Assembly (NCBI GenBank): GCA_963978895.1
Contig: OZ022238.1
Location: 33,098,093-33,162,092 of the forward strand
Source of the DNA: Erpobdella octoculata
Lineage: Eukaryota; Annelida; Clitellata; Hirudinida; Erpobdellidae
DNA length: 64,000 nucleotides
Direction: 5' to 3'
The stretch's first letter is position 1; every line of letters begins with the position of its first letter. A program made the translations under genes and the position numbers. The notes under the pieces were generated by a model. The model was not told the DNA's origin. It saw only the letters and a program-made list of their open reading frames with translations, and did not search any database. This document shows, piece by piece, positions 46,034-59,829 of this stretch.

Positions 46034-46372
46034 TGTATGTATGTATGTATGTATGTATGTATGTATGTATGTATGTATGTATGTATGTATGTATGTATGT
46101 ATGTATGTATGTATGTATGTATGTATGTATGTATGTATGTATGTATGTATGTATGTATGTATGTATGTATGTATGTATGTATGTATGTATGTATGTATGT
46201 ATGTATGTATGTATGTATGTATGTATGTATGTATGTATGTATGTATGTATGTATGTATGTATGTATGTATGTATGTATGTATGTATGTATGTATGTATGT
46301 ATGTATGTATGTATGTATGTATGTATGTATGTATGTTTGTATGTATGTATGTATGTATGTATGTATGTATGT
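46034..46372. repeat. (TATG)n microsatellite
   Basis: About 84 TATG units with one TTTG variant near 46336. Confidence 0.97.
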
Positions 46373-47010
46373 AGAATCGGATCTAGGGGGGGGGAACTGA
46401 GAGCGAAAAAATGAGCGGGAAAGCGACAGGGAACGGATAACGACCTGGAGCGGGAGCGCAAGCGGGAAGGAAACGGGAGAGAAAAAGAAACGCATTAGGT
46501 AAACCTCTAAAAACCCCGGGCAATATGTATGTTTGTATGAATGTCCTTTATGTATTGCTACACCATTCATCCGATCGTAAATAAATTTTCACACAACTTT
46601 GAGAGTCAAGGGGAATCAAATATAGAAAAAAAATTTGAAATCTGTCTCAAAATGAGCAGAGTGGAGCGGGTGAGCGAGCGCGGCTATATATATATATACA
46701 TACATAAATGAGCGGAAACGGGAAGCCAACTGAGAGCGAAAGATCGAGCGGGAAAGGGAACGCGACCGAGAAAGCGACCGGGAACGGGAAAGCAACCGGG
46801 AGCGGAAAAGCGACCGAGAGAGGAAAAGTGACCGGGAGCCGTAAAGCAACCCGGAACGGGAAATCGACCGGGAGCGGGGAAAACCGGAAACGGGAAAGCG
46901 TCTGGGAGCGGAAAAACGGCCTGGAGCAAAAAACCGACCGGGAACGGGAAGGCGACCGGGAGCGGGAAAACAAGCGGGGAAGGAAACGGGAGCAAGAGAG
47001 ACAAGCATTA
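46373..47010 (+). mobile_element. Helitron-like fragments (3' minisatellite and 5' block, disordered)
   Basis: 46400-46527 has the G/A-rich repeat ending AAAAACCCCGGGCAA, truncated before CTAG. 46540-46690 repeats the 5' block (CATTGCTACACCATTCATCC). 46705-47005 is another G/A-rich minisatellite. It joins Gypsy G5 near 47011. Confidence 0.55.
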
Positions 47011-47521
47011 GTACTATCCGTTTTGGAGGGTTGCAATAACGTTTAGGTTTTGCCTCCGGTTCTATTCCTGTTGAAATGTGTGTCAACTTCTCCGGATTGG
47101 CTTCATTATCCATATGACTCGGAACATGGTCTCCTTGTCTATTCTCTCCATCCTCATTCTCCGTAACCCGAGGGTTTGCGTTTATGTCTGGTTCCAACAT
47201 CTCCTCCTCTCCTGGGAACACAATTCTTACTGGGGCTTTCTCTCCATCACTTTTATCTTGAAAAGGTACTGGCATGTCGAATGTCTCAAACATTTCTTTA
47301 AGTGCCCAATCTAAATTCCTTGGTCTTAATTGATTTGTATGCCTTTTTGTAATCCTTCTATCAATCTCAACTTCGTAAACCGTTTTTTCAATTCTTTTTA
47401 AAATCTTCCCTGGTATCCATCTGGGATGGTTTGGATTTTTATAATCTCTAGCGTACACGCATCTTGTTTTTTTAAAAACTCTCGGTCTTGCCCCATTCCT
47501 TTTGTCAAACTGTCTCTTCAT
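47011..47521 (-). pseudogene. Gypsy G5 post-integrase region
   Basis: Follows integrase in another frame: MKRQFDKRNGARPRVFKKTR, then VYARDYKNPNHPRWIPGKIL and VEIDRRITKRHTNQLRPRN, an integrase C-terminal (SH3-like) module, followed by an acidic tail to KPKRYCNPPKRI, a usual end of Gypsy polyproteins. The apparent extension below 47011 is minisatellite. Confidence 0.8.
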
Positions 47522-47567
47522 GCAAGATTTTTTTCTGTTGTTGTTTATTTAAGTCCTTGTCACTTTT

Positions 47568-48986
47568 TCAGCGTTTAGGACCAGATTTTCTTTCTTTTTT
47601 TTCTGAATACTTTTCGTCTTTTTTAGTACTTAGTTGTAAGTCTGATAGTGGTGTTCTAATTTGTCTCCCCAAAAAATTTTCTGCGGGAAATTTTTGATGT
47701 GGACTAGATGGGCATGGTGTAGATCTATAACACAATAAAAGCTTTTGCACCAATTCCTCGGTAATTCCTTCACCTTTTAGCTTTTGTATGGTTCTTTTGA
47801 AAGTATCAACAAATCTTTCTGCTTGACCATTGCTTTGTGGATGAAAGTGAGGTATTCGGATATGACTGATAAATTGTGACTGACAAAATCTTTCAAATTC
47901 CATAGACGTAAACTGTGTTCCGTTATCTGGTACCAATGTCTTGGGAAATCCATACCGAGCAAACATTCTGTTCAGCTCGCGAATTGTCGTTGTTGAGGTA
48001 GCCGCACTCATTTGTATTATTTCTGGCCATTTTGAATATGCGTCCAACACAACCAGAAACATTGAATTTTCCATTGGTTCCGCAAAATCAATGTGAATTC
48101 TCTCCCAAGCCTGTGATGGTTCAGGCCATGGTGACAACGTGTTTTTTATAGGCATTTTAGCTGCTTTTTGACATGCATCACAGGTTTTCATCATACTTTC
48201 AATATCTCTATCGATTCCATGCCAATACACCGACTGTCTGGCAAGCATTTTCATTCTCGTAATTCCTGGATGACCCTGATGAAGCATCCTCAATATACGC
48301 TGTTGCAGTTTTTTTGGAATTACTGCTCTTACACCCATAAATAGAATGCCATCATGTAAAGTCAAATCAGTTGCCTTACTCATAACTTGAATATCTTTCT
48401 TACTAACAGGTAATTGTGTCATCGTATCCTCTTGTATCATTGTGATGTCTTCGTTTACACCTGCTATTATCAAATCCTCATTTCCTGTTGTTTTTTTGGA
48501 ATCAATGAGTCTTGATAAAGCATCAGCTTGACCAAAATTTGCTGTTCGTCGATATTCGATCTCAAAATCATCAGCTAAGAGTATCAGTTCCCATCTCTGC
48601 AGTCTGTTTGCAGCGTGTGCAGATATTCCTTTCTTTGTACCAAATACTGACAAGAGAGGCTTGTGATCGGTCAATATCGTAAACCGTCTTCCATAAACAA
48701 ATCTAAGGAATTTTCTTACTGCAAAAACTAGGGCTAAAGCTTCTTTTTCTATTTGGCCGTAATTCTTTTCTGCTTGGGTCAGCGCACGGCCTGCATGAGC
48801 GACTGCTTTTTCTGTTCCATTAAGAAATTGGTGTGAAATAACTGCTCCAATTCCGTATTCACATGCATCAGCAGCTATTACGATGTCTCTTTTGGGATCA
48901 TAATGCGTCAGCAATAAATTTGATTGTAACACCTTCTTAATACTTGTGAAAGATTCCTGGTGTACTTCTAACCATTCAAACTCCAA
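47568..48986 (-). pseudogene. Gypsy G5 RNase H and integrase
   Basis: 472 open residues. RNase H: VIAADACEYGIGAVISHQFL, AEKNYGQIEKEALALVFAVR, ILTDHKPLLSVFG, EYRRTANFGQADALSRL. Integrase: HHCC finger (MLHQGHPGITRMK, then CDAC), core IDFAEP, VVLDAYSKWPEI, LVPDNGTQFTS, FHPQSNGQAERFV, so all three acidic catalytic residues are present. It ends in KRSGPKR-like basic residues. The start is truncated by the rearrangement at 48986. Motif resemblance places it near Mag-type Gypsy elements. Confidence 0.88.
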
Positions 48987-49267
<281 letters not shown>

Positions 49268-49439
49268 TTTTATGTTTTGTTCTATTTCTTTTAATTGCTT
49301 CATGAGACAACCAGATGAATTTGATTATTAATAATTGACTTCAGATCTAATAAGTGTTTAGCAACTACAATAGTTAACTTATAATTATTATCATTAATTT
49401 AGAATAATAAAAATATATCAGCACTCAATCTACTATGGA

Positions 49440-49830
49440 AAATGTCCTCAATATTCTACTGCCGACGTCAAGTAAGTGGCGGGCAATGCCTCACGTTCTG
49501 GCCTGCGATCGGCCAACTCATCAACATTCACCATACCTCTTCTCCACACAAAACTCGGTGAACGGACCTTTTTCTACTCTGGTCCCGTGGCATGGAACGC
49601 CCTTCCATCAGAGATTCGCGAAACAGCGGATCCTCTCTAGTTCAGTAAAAAACTAAAAACATACCTCTTCAATAGTGCCTTTTTCTAACTTTTAATCCAA
49701 CGTTTTCATATCTTGCAACATTTATTTTTATTCAACTCTTTTTGTTCTATACCCGTGAACTATACACGATTGTAATGCGCCCATGTTTTTTTAGTAATGG
49801 GCGCAATATAAATTACTTTATAATAATTTA
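49440..49830 (+). mobile_element. L2-like LINE 3' end fragment
   Basis: Decayed C-terminal coding sequence (matching the GPVAWNALP, then FKxxLKTYLF theme of L2/CR1 ORF2 ends): GGTCCCGTGGCATGGAACGC at about 49581-49600 and AAACTAAAAACATACCTCTT near 49650. A tail with GCGCCCATG and GGGCGCAATATAAAT is typical of L2-like 3' UTRs. Frames are broken. Confidence 0.65.
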
Positions 49831-49859
49831 ACAACGCGCCCAACAAGAAAGACCGATTA

Positions 49860-50470
49860 GATACATCGATAAGTAATGAGTAAAAACCATTGATATAACA
49901 ATGGTAAAAACCAAAAATGAGGAGATTTTGAAATTTGGTATATGGATTTTTCTTAAAAAATAAAAAGATACCTGTTTCACCATTTTTTGAAAATTCGGTT
50001 TTCCGGACCTCAAATGTGGGTTTGAAAATTGGGTTATATGGTTTTTAAAGTAAAGTAGCTGCTACTCAAAAACTGTGAATGCTACAGGAGTAAGAATTAG
50101 TATTTAGTTGTCTACTCCAAAAATAATGAAATACGTGTTATAGCATTTTTTGAAAATTTGGTTTCCAGGACATCAAATGTGGGGTGGAAAAAAAGGTTAT
50201 TTATTTTTTAAAGTAACTGCTAATCAAAAACTGTAAATACCACAGATGTAAAAATTTGTATTTAGTTTTTACTCTAAAAATAATGATAAACGTGTTTCAC
50301 CATTTTTTGAAAATTTGGTTTCCAGGACCTCAAATGTGAAGTGGAAAAAGGGTAATTTGATTTTAAAATAACTGCTACTCAAAAACTGTAAGTACTACAG
50401 ATGTGAAAATTAGTAATTTGAGGTTTTGTGCCGGTTAAAAGTAGATGAGTTCAGTTTATCATCCTAAAAA
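49860..50470 (+). mobile_element. Helitron-family 155-bp repeat fragment (opposite orientation to 44889-46033)
   Basis: Reverse-complement match to the 155-bp repeat block of the Helitron-like family (TTGAAAATTTGGTTTCCAGG; TAACTGCTACTCAAAAACTG). It lacks both ends. Confidence 0.75.
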
Positions 50471-50689
50471 TCTGTTTTCTATCGATCCAGTGCTAAAAGA
50501 ATAATTTTCATGTGAAAAAAGGTTTTCCCCAAGGTAAACATAGAAATCAGTAGTTATTAGCTGGTACATTACGGCATTAAATTACAGTTTTGTTTGACCA
50601 GATTATAAAGCTGAAATTCGTGGTTTTAAGTTGCCATCTTACCAACAAGCAGCTGAACACTTTCTTTAGCTGCATAATGAAATGAAAAA

Positions 50690-50910
50690 AAAAACAGTAT
50701 GTGGTGCAAGTCGATCTACAATCCAGTTGTAACATTATGCTTTGACACAACAGCCTTAAAAACTAGCTATCGAAATGGGGCTTGTTTCCATATTGAATCA
50801 AAACTGGATAAATATATATTATTTTTGGCATGTCACCATCATATTATAGAATTAATCGTTGAAACGGCCTTTGAAATCCTTATAGTCAAAAAATGTCAAG
50901 ACAAATAGCA
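50690..50910 (+). pseudogene. Fragment of the uncharacterised FACRHH-type family
   Basis: 69-residue frame (50699-50908): LCFDTTALKTSYRNGACFHI, then LACHHHIIELIVETAF. The DTT...N-GAC...LACxHHxxE pattern matches the fragment at 14310-14880. No function is known to me. Confidence 0.5.
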
Positions 50911-51168
50911 TTTCAATGACACACAAATTTCCAATTAGCATCAACCAACTCTTTTTTAGGAGCAATAGTTGCTCCATTTCGTGCCAAAGTACACATTCTT
51001 ATTTTTGACTGTTTTTTTGAAAGTTTCAAACCTCGAATGCCACCTTTAAATATTGTCCAATTTGCACAATTTTTTGCACAGTCTATTTTTTCTATCAAAG
51101 AAACGCATTGGAACGGTTTTACAGTCAAACTTCCAATTTTTATTTTGTACTATAAATTAAGGGCCACC

Positions 51169-51548
<380 letters not shown>

Positions 51549-51549
51549 T

Positions 51550-51726
51550 AAATCTCGTGTCAGTGTTTGAAATTTAACTCCTCCGAAACGGCTGAACCGA
51601 TTTTTGTGAATTTTTTGTGTACATTTGGTAGGTCAAAGGATATGTCCATGGGTATTTAGAATATTTTTTTAAATTATTTAAAATAATTATTTTGGAAAAA
51701 CAAAGGACAGACAAACAGACAGACAG
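51550..51726. mobile_element. Probable Helitron-like 5' segment
   Basis: CTCCGAAACGGCTGAACCGA then TTTTTGTGAA after (TA)n, ending in CAGACAGACAGAG, resembles the 5' region of non-autonomous Helitron-like repeats of invertebrates as I remember them. Identification is tentative. Confidence 0.35.
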
Positions 51727-52257
51727 AGAGAAGTTCTATATACTTGATGAAAAACTTCGGCCCGTCCCACCTTGACTTCAGGTTTAGCCCGGCCCGTCTG
51801 AACACCCTAAAATCACTAAAATGTCTATATACATGGTTAAAAATCTCAGCCGTCCCACCTTAATTTAAGGTTTGGGCAGAGCCATATGAAGACCCTAAAA
51901 TAACGGCTTGCCCGTCCGTCCGGTGATAAACTGAACTCATCTACTTTTAACCGGCACAAAACCTCAAAATACTAATTTTCACATCTGTAGCACTTATTTT
52001 AAAATCAAATAACCCTACTTTCCACCCCATATTTGAAGTCCTGAAAACAAATTTTCAAATAATGGTAAAACACGTATATCATTATTTCTGGAGTAGAAAC
52101 CAAATACTAATTTTTACTCCTGTAGCATCTACAGTTTTCAAGTAGCAGTTACATTAAAAACCAAATAACCTTATTATCCACCCCACATTTGAGGTCCTGA
52201 AAACCAAATTTTTAAAAAATGGTAAAACACGTATATCTTTATTTTTAGAATAGAAAC

Positions 52258-53019
<762 letters not shown>

Positions 53020-53518
53020 GAAACTAAATACTAATTTTTAAATCTGTGGTATTTACAGTTTTTGAGTACCAGTTACTTTAAAAAACAAATAACCCTATTT
53101 TCCATCTCACATTTTAAGTCCTGGAAACCAAATTTTCAAAAAATGCTAAAACACGTATTTTATTATTTTTGGTGTATAAACTAAATACTAATTTTTACTC
53201 CTGTAGCATTCACAGTTTTTGAGTAGCAGCTACTTTAAAAACCAAATCACCCAATTTTCCAACCCACATTTGAGGTCCGGGAAACCAAATTTTCAAAAAA
53301 TGGTGAAACACTTATCTTTTTATTTTTCAAGAATAAACCATATACCAAATTTCAAAATCTCCTCATTTTTGTTTTTCGAGATATACATTGTTTTAGAAAA
53401 AGGTTTGTTTTCCAGTTTCTTCCCCTCAGAAGCAAAATTTTCAAAAATCCTTTTTATTGGATGCTTAGGCAATAAAAATAATATAAGTTCCAAATTTCAC
53501 GTTTCAGTCTGGACATGT

Positions 53519-53565
<47 letters not shown>

Positions 53566-53568
<3 letters not shown>

Positions 53569-53695
53569 GGGAAAACAAGCGGAAACGGGAGAGTAAACGG
53601 GAACAGGAGAGCAAGAGGAAACGAGAGCAAGCGGGGAAGGAAACGGGAGCAAGAGAGAAGAACGATAAAAACAACTTTCAAAAACCCCGGGCTTC
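53566..53695 (+). mobile_element. Helitron-like G/A-rich minisatellite fragment
   Basis: CGGGAAAACAAGCGGAAACG at 53567 to AAAAACCCCGGGC at about 53692; joined to the (TA)n end of another Helitron-like element. No CTAG end. Confidence 0.6.
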
Positions 53696-53799
53696 TACAC
53701 ACGATTGCTCTTCGAGATATATTTTGTACATTAAACTTTTAATAAAAAACCCAAAATAATTTAAAAGGCAAAAAACGTTTGCTGGGTCAGCTAGTATAT

Positions 53800-54560
53800 A
53801 TATAAGCTTTTTTCGGCTGATTTTTACAGGACAGGCCTAAAATTTCTATATACTTGGCAACAACTTTCGGCTTGTCCCACCTTGACCTGGCCCGGCTCGT
53901 GCAGTACTATAATCCATAGAGCCCTACATGGATTTCTTAAGACCCGATCCGGCTTCTTCTATGGGCAGAAAATTCCAGGTCTGGCTTGTTATTTAGGCGC
54001 GAACCAGTCCGTTTCATAAGCAAAAAAGTTGAGGTCTGGCCCGGTCCGTGATGAACCCGTTTTAACAGCACAAAACCTCAAAGCATGGAAACTAATTTTT
54101 AGAAAAATAATAAAACACTTATTTTATTATTTATAAACAAACCTAAAAACTGAATTTTATTGTTTTTACAATTCCAGTTATTGAGTTTTAAAGCAAATAA
54201 TCCTTTTCTGCATCCTATATTTGTAGTCCTTGAAGCCAGAACATAAAACAAAATGGTAAAACATGTGTAACTTTATTTTCTAAGTAGTATCTAAATTAAA
54301 TACTATTTTTCATATCTGTTGTAATTTCAGTTTTAGAGTGGCAGTTATTCCAAAAATATTTAACCAAATTTTCCAGCACACATTTGAAGTCCTGAAGACC
54401 AAATTTTCAAAAATTATTAAAACATATATTTCGTTATTTCAATACTACTAAATTGTACAACTTTCAAATTTTAGTTTTTGAGCAAATATTCCTTTTTTCC
54501 ATCCCACATTTGAGATCCTGGAAACCAAATTATCAAAAATTTGGAAAACACGATTTTTGG
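53800..54560 (-). mobile_element. Diverged copy of the 155-bp-repeat family
   Basis: CTATATACTTGGCAACAACT, GGCCCGGTCCGTG-like runs and repeated CTGGAAACCAAATTATCAAA motifs resemble 5350-6420 with heavy divergence. Confidence 0.6.
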
Positions 54561-54767
54561 ATTACAACGTTTTTATTAGGTCACTTTCTTGTCTGTTTGA
54601 GATTTTTCTGGCCGCGAATTCCATACGATAGTGTTTATTGCCACCTAGCGAAAAAAATTAAAAAGTTATAATATTTTAAATTCAACGAGCTAAGGTTTGC
54701 ACCTAGCGAAAAAAACTCAAAAACTCAAATGCTTACAAAATTTCACCCATCAAAAACGAAAATGTAG

Positions 54768-55048
54768 AAAATAATTTTTACATAATAAAATATGCATTTA
54801 AAAAAAACAACGTTTTTCTTGAGCCCTAAAAAGTATAAAATAATATTCCTATAATTCATATACAACGGAAAACTTTGCGAGCGCATATAGGCTACAACAT
54901 CAAAACTTTAGTAAAACAAATAGTTATAAAAAAATAATGCGCCCGCAACGTTTTCAGTTGTATATGACTTATCGGAATATTATTTTATACTTTTTAGGGC
55001 GCAAGAAAATCGTTGTTTTTTTAAATATATTTTTATGATGTAAAAATT
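54768..55048. repeat. Imperfect 105-bp inverted repeat
   Basis: Arms about 54768-54893 and 54942-55048 are complementary with scattered mismatches: CCTAAAAAGTATAAAATAAT near 54824 pairs with ATTATTTTATACTTTTTAGG near 54979. Loop about 45 bases. Possible MITE or inverted duplication. Confidence 0.75.
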
Positions 55049-55149
55049 TTTTTTAAAGTAAATACTAAATATTAATTTTTGCACCTGTTGCACTCACAAT
55101 TTTTGAGTAGTAGTTATTTTAAAAAACAAATAACCTTATTTTCAACCCC

Positions 55150-55535
55150 ACCCTAGTAACTAGTAACGTAACGCGTTACTTTTAGAATAAGTAACGAAGT
55201 AACGTAACTTAGTTTCTTTTTTTTTAAGTAACTGTAACGTTTTTTCCGTTACATTTTTTTAATTATATTTTACACCGCTTTAAGTTAAATTTTAAATCAA
55301 TGTAAAACTTTTGTTTCTATGATTTAGCAGCCCATGCTCTTTGCTATTTCGGACTTGTTTATCCTTTTTTGTTATCGAACGCTTGCAACATCTAGCTACT
55401 GAAAAAATGGCTGAAAAATTCAATAATGAAGTTTATTTAAAAAATAATTTGTATATGAATAAATTCTTTGACTCGAATCTAAAACTGAGAAAAGATACAA
55501 GAGAATTTATTGCCAAAATTAGCTGTAAATAGATT
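55150..55535 (+). mobile_element. hAT-like 5' end fragment (related to 29073-29370)
   Basis: Shares GTAACGTAACGCGTTACTTT (55162) and the following 200 bp with 29120-29360. It continues with a short frame MAEKFNNEVYLKNNLYMNKF (55408-55532) of unknown match. No transposase is recognisable. Confidence 0.55.
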
Positions 55536-56210
55536 TCGCTAAATCTACTGCCTGCTTTAATCTTCGTGAGTTTGTACACTCATTGCTGCAGGACGAATGT
55601 AACTTATGTTAAACTCAACTACACAATCTCAACTTGGACTGTGCTCTCTCGACTGTTGAACAACAACTGCACGCTTCTTTTAACGTATTATGAGAAAAGT
55701 TGTGTTGTCTCATCTAGGTTTAGAGCAGTTTCTCTTCGAGCCTCTTGAAGTATGTGACTTCTTGTACCTGTTGGGTATAATTCAAGTAACACAAATAACA
55801 AACTTTAATTTTGAACTCACGAACGTTTATTAAGCGAGACACGACCAGCCGTTGACAATCAAAACAACCAAAGACCAAGAAGACGAACTTACACCATGCT
55901 CGTGTCCATGCAAAGGTAATAAATAGATAAATAATTAAATAGATAATTATTTAATTAGTATGTCACTACAGTGAGCCCCCCACGGAAGACGGAGTAAAAA
56001 AAAAAAGAATAAAAATAATTCAATAAATAAAATCCTTCTGACGGTTGAAATGTACACGTCTGCCAGGTCTGCCTGATCTGGTGCGAGGTGGTTCATCTGT
56101 CTTGGTAGTAGAGGACTCAGAAGTGTTGTGGATGTGGCAGTGGCTGTGGATGTTGTCGTCTTCTTAGGCAAACTTGAAAGCTCTGATGTTTCGCGAGGTG
56201 GAGCTTTTAT

Positions 56211-57320
56211 TTATGAAAGCAATCGTGCAAGTTTGATGCGATCTAGAGACACAAAAGAAGAGGAACCATCTGGCATCTCAATTTTGACGATGTTGCCCTT
56301 TGTAGTAAGAACTTTATAGGGTCCTTGATAGGGAGCTTCCAAGGGTTGTCGAACTCTATCGATTCTTAACCAAATGTGTTGCCCTGGTTGCAGCTGGACT
56401 GTTTGGGGTCGAATTTTTCGGTCACGGTGAATCCCTTCTGAAAGAGTAGTGAAATCTAGCTGATGCATGTGTTTGCAGAGCTGCTGAATAGATTCGACCT
56501 GCTCTTTAGTTGAAGGGTTTGTCTTGTTGAAGAAGATATGAGGAATCAAGATGTCAGAGCCTGTCATGGCTGTGAAAGGCGAATGCCCATGTTCTGTTGG
56601 AATGGCTCAAAGTGCTAAACAAACCACGGGGAGGGCAATAAGCCATTCGTCATTACGAGACATGAGTGCTGTCTTGAGAGAACGGTGAAACCGCTCTATC
56701 ATTCCATTAGATTGTGGGTGATAAGCGGTGGTACGTAGTCGGTGGAAACCAATAAAGTACGATAACTCACTGAAAAGATTGCTCTCAAACTGTCGACCTT
56801 GATCTGTTGTGAGGCACAATGGTACGCCAAACCTGCTGATCCAATGACTTAGAAACACTTCAGCAATTGCTGTTGCCGTAATGGAAGACTGGAGCGCATT
56901 CAAACCAACGCGTTGCTCTGTCGATGAATGTGACAACATAGAACAGATCAGAACTAAACTGAGAACCGAGTGTCTTGGAGGGTTTCAGTGGTCCTACTAT
57001 GTCCATGTGAACTGTCTGGAACCGATCATTGAATGGATAAATGGGTTGTTCTGGGATGTTCTTGTTGTGACGATGAATCTTTGCTTTCTGACAATCCATG
57101 CAGCCATTGACCCGTTCTTTGATGTCCCCCTTCATTTTAGGCCAAAAATACCTTGCTGCAATCAAATTTGTAGATCCACGTATGCCTGGATGTGCCAAAT
57201 TGTGAATATGTCTGAACACTGACTGTCGTTGGGCTTGGGGAACATATGGACGAGGATAAATGGATGTTGTTTCGCAGAGAATTGACAAATCCGCAGATAG
57301 TTGATGGGATGTGAGGGTTT
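56211..57320 (-). pseudogene. Gypsy G4 integrase and C-terminal module
   Basis: Zinc-binding part: HIHNLAHPGIRGS, RYFWPKM, CMDCQKAK. Core: [25 protein letters not shown]; frame change; [12 protein letters not shown] and [20 protein letters not shown], so the D, D and E residues are all visible. Post-integrase: IWLRIDRVRQPLEAPYQGPY and then VSLDRIKLARLL, the CsRn1-type module seen also at 19468-19806. Two frameshifts (about 56900 and 56600) and a few stops break it. Confidence 0.85.
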
Positions 57321-57686
57321 CCCAGTAAACATTGTAACCACTTTGTAACGTTTCTTAACCGTTCATTTTCGGTTACAAGAAACGCGTTTCTTTTCGGTTG
57401 TTTTGCTCATCGGCTGTGCGTTAAAGAAACGTTTCCTGAGTAACGTTTTAGAAACGTTTCCCGTGTAACGTTTTAGAAACGTTTCCCGTGTAACGTTTTA
57501 GAAACGTTTCCTGTGTAACGTTTTAGAAACGTTTACAATGTAACGCTTTAGAAACCTCCTCTATTATTTGCTCATGTAAATTATTATCACTTCAAATACG
57601 TTCATCAATAGACAAAACTGAAACAATATTTGCAAATTTATAAAAAAGTTTATTTAAAGAAAGTTTTTTGAGCTCTATATAAATGT

Positions 57687-58281
57687 CATTTCTTCTCCTT
57701 GCGGTTCAGCCTCTCATGTGCAAACTTTATCCACTTCTTTGTCACAACCTCAATTTCCTTGGCTGACGAATCGTGGAAGCGTCTATTGGTTTGGAGAGTT
57801 TCTGAGAAATAGTTTAAAAAAATAGTTGTTAGATATCTAATATTTTTAAAATGACTTTGCTAATAGTTTAGTTAAGCTAACTAATGATAAGTTCTTTGAA
57901 AAAGTGCTTTCCATTTTTCTTTTACCACCACTCCCTTTCCAATTGAACTTTTCAGCCAGCCCATCATCCATGGTGTACCGGAGCAGCCTACGACACGCCT
58001 CTGCCATTGTGTCTCCCCCAAGCTTTTATAAGTCAATCACCTATACAAATGTTTGAATTTATGATAGTGATAACCTAATGTAAAAATTTTAGATATCTAA
58101 GTACATGCTGTAATTGACTTACCAGAGCATCAAATAATTCTTTAAATTCTAATTTTGAATCCAACTGGTCAAATTGTACCATGGAGTGCATGGGAAAATG
58201 AACGTTTTCCGGAACTGCCGTATTAACTGCTGTCGTTGGCGGACTGACAAGAAGAGCCAGATTACTTTTAATTTCTTTCAA
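57687..58281 (-). pseudogene. DUF4806-domain-like gene inside the inverted-repeat element
   Basis: Minus strand, with a spliced structure. Exon A (to 58123) reads LKEIKSNLALLVSPP, then FPMHSMVQFDQLDSKLEFKE and LFDAL, followed by a GTAAGT donor. After an 82-bp intron ending TTTGTATAG (58041-58122), exon B reads VIDL-stop-KLGGDTMAEACRRLLRYTMD and GLAEKFNWKGSGGKRKME. An exon after CTCAG (57801-57687) reads RRFHDSSAKEIEVVTKKWIK, FAHERLNRKEKK, stop. The FPL...L...LGG...RRLL...NWKGxGGK layout is that of DUF4806. One in-frame TAA (DL-KLGG) and a frame jump near 58280 suggest decay. Function of the family is unknown. Confidence 0.6.
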
Positions 58282-58520
58282 AACTTCCCATATATTAGTA
58301 AACTGTCCAACAACATATCTGCTAAATTATCGGCTCTAATTTTATCTAACTGCTCTTCATATTGTAACAAAGTTTCGATCAAAAAATTTAACTGATTATT
58401 ATAACACAACGAATTTAACTGATTATTATAACACAATGAGAATGAACTAAACTCGTTAGATGTTAGCAGATGCAGACAAAACACGATAGATTTACTGAAA
58501 CAACAACGGCGTGACCTCAC
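58282..58520 (-). pseudogene. Possible upstream helical part of the DUF4806-like gene
   Basis: Frame reading QYEEQLDKIRADNLADMLLD directly upstream of the DUF4806-like exon, with a 21-bp duplicated stretch encoding LCYNNQLN twice. A leucine-rich helix before DUF4806 is plausible, but this is a guess. Confidence 0.35.
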
Positions 58521-58599
58521 AACAAACAGATTTTTCGCGCACTTTCAGACTATATATAAGTTGTTCGTAATTGGTATGGAGGCGGAGCTTACCAACTTG

Positions 58600-59820
58600 C
58601 CAGCCAATGTCAAAGAGCCTCAACTTTGGCTTATTTACATTACCTCATTCTTTTAACAAAAAGATTATGTTTCTTGTCAAGATTTAGCAAGAATGAACAT
58701 TGGGAACAAGAAACAAACAATATTAGTTCTGTGAAAGTCATTAAACAAGAGCCAGATTTAGCTCCTTGCTTTCTTTCCAAAGTGTTATACCGGCAGAAAT
58801 TACACCTCCTGGTAAAGGGTTCGAAGTTAAAACTCAAACAGTTTATGAAAAAACTGCTGATGGGGAAGAGTGAAAGGTGTCTATGACTACCCACGGGTTG
58901 GTAGACACTTGTGACATCAAGCAATTCGCTGGTCAAGCAAGAAGAATGTCTCACCTGAGAATATGGCCATTTAGATTATGTCAGTGTGAATGAAAGTGAA
59001 ATGTTTACAAATGAATATGACCACGTAATGATAAATCATGGTCATATTCTTCGCAAGAGGAAACATGATTTTGTACTCCCTTCAATGCAACATCACTCTG
59101 CTAGTTTTGCTTGTAACTTTATTATTAGAATGCTCTTCTATGACTCTTACTAACCTAACTTCTTTCAACTCTATTAGCTGATTCAATAACGTTATTCTAT
59201 TATTATTGTCTAAAATTAACTATTGCCAGTCATTATAATTAGCGGAATATTGAATGTTCGTTATAGACTAGACAGACTTTCTTTTAATTTCTTGTTTTTT
59301 TGCTTATTTTTTATGATTTCCTGCGTTCTGTCAGGTCTTTTCTTAAAACACGAATAAATAAATAAAATAAAAATTCACAAACAGCGCAGGGGTAGTAGTG
59401 CAGCAGGAAGCAGAGGTTTCAAATGGTTTAAAAATCTAATGTTTCGAATTGATTGGTGATTTTTAACCAGTATAGTTTGTTTTGTACCTTCAAATTATTT
59501 CTAACACAAGCTGTAGAAGCGAGTCGTTAATTAACTTTTGATTAGCATCTTATCTCATCCCAGGCGACTCGTTCGACGCTCTCAGTGAACCGATGAGATA
59601 GAAAAAAATCTAGGAAAATATAATACGACACAATGCAAATACCATTTATTAAGCGTCTTTATTAAATGCTTTTTAGCAATTGAGTTTTATAAATAAACAA
59701 ACACTTTACTTTTTCTATAAAATTATATATGCTATAAAAGATTTTTATATTATCCGTAATAATAAAACCATAGATATCTATGAATAAAACAAATCGTTAC
59801 ATTTTGGCTGCATTAGAAAC
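58600..59820. other. No recognisable gene within the inverted-repeat element
   Basis: AT-rich. Short frames at 58626-58954 match nothing I recognise. Possible leftover cargo or introns. Confidence 0.5.
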
Positions 59821-59829
59821 GTTGTAGTA

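Larger units (their letters stand above)
47011..48986 (-). mobile_element. Gypsy G5 (Mag-like) fragment: RNase H, integrase, C-terminus
   Basis: Contains the 3' half of pol in order, with gag, protease, RT and LTRs missing. The right edge at 48986 abuts an inverted fragment of the same family (48987-49100); the left edge abuts a Helitron-like minisatellite. Confidence 0.87.
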
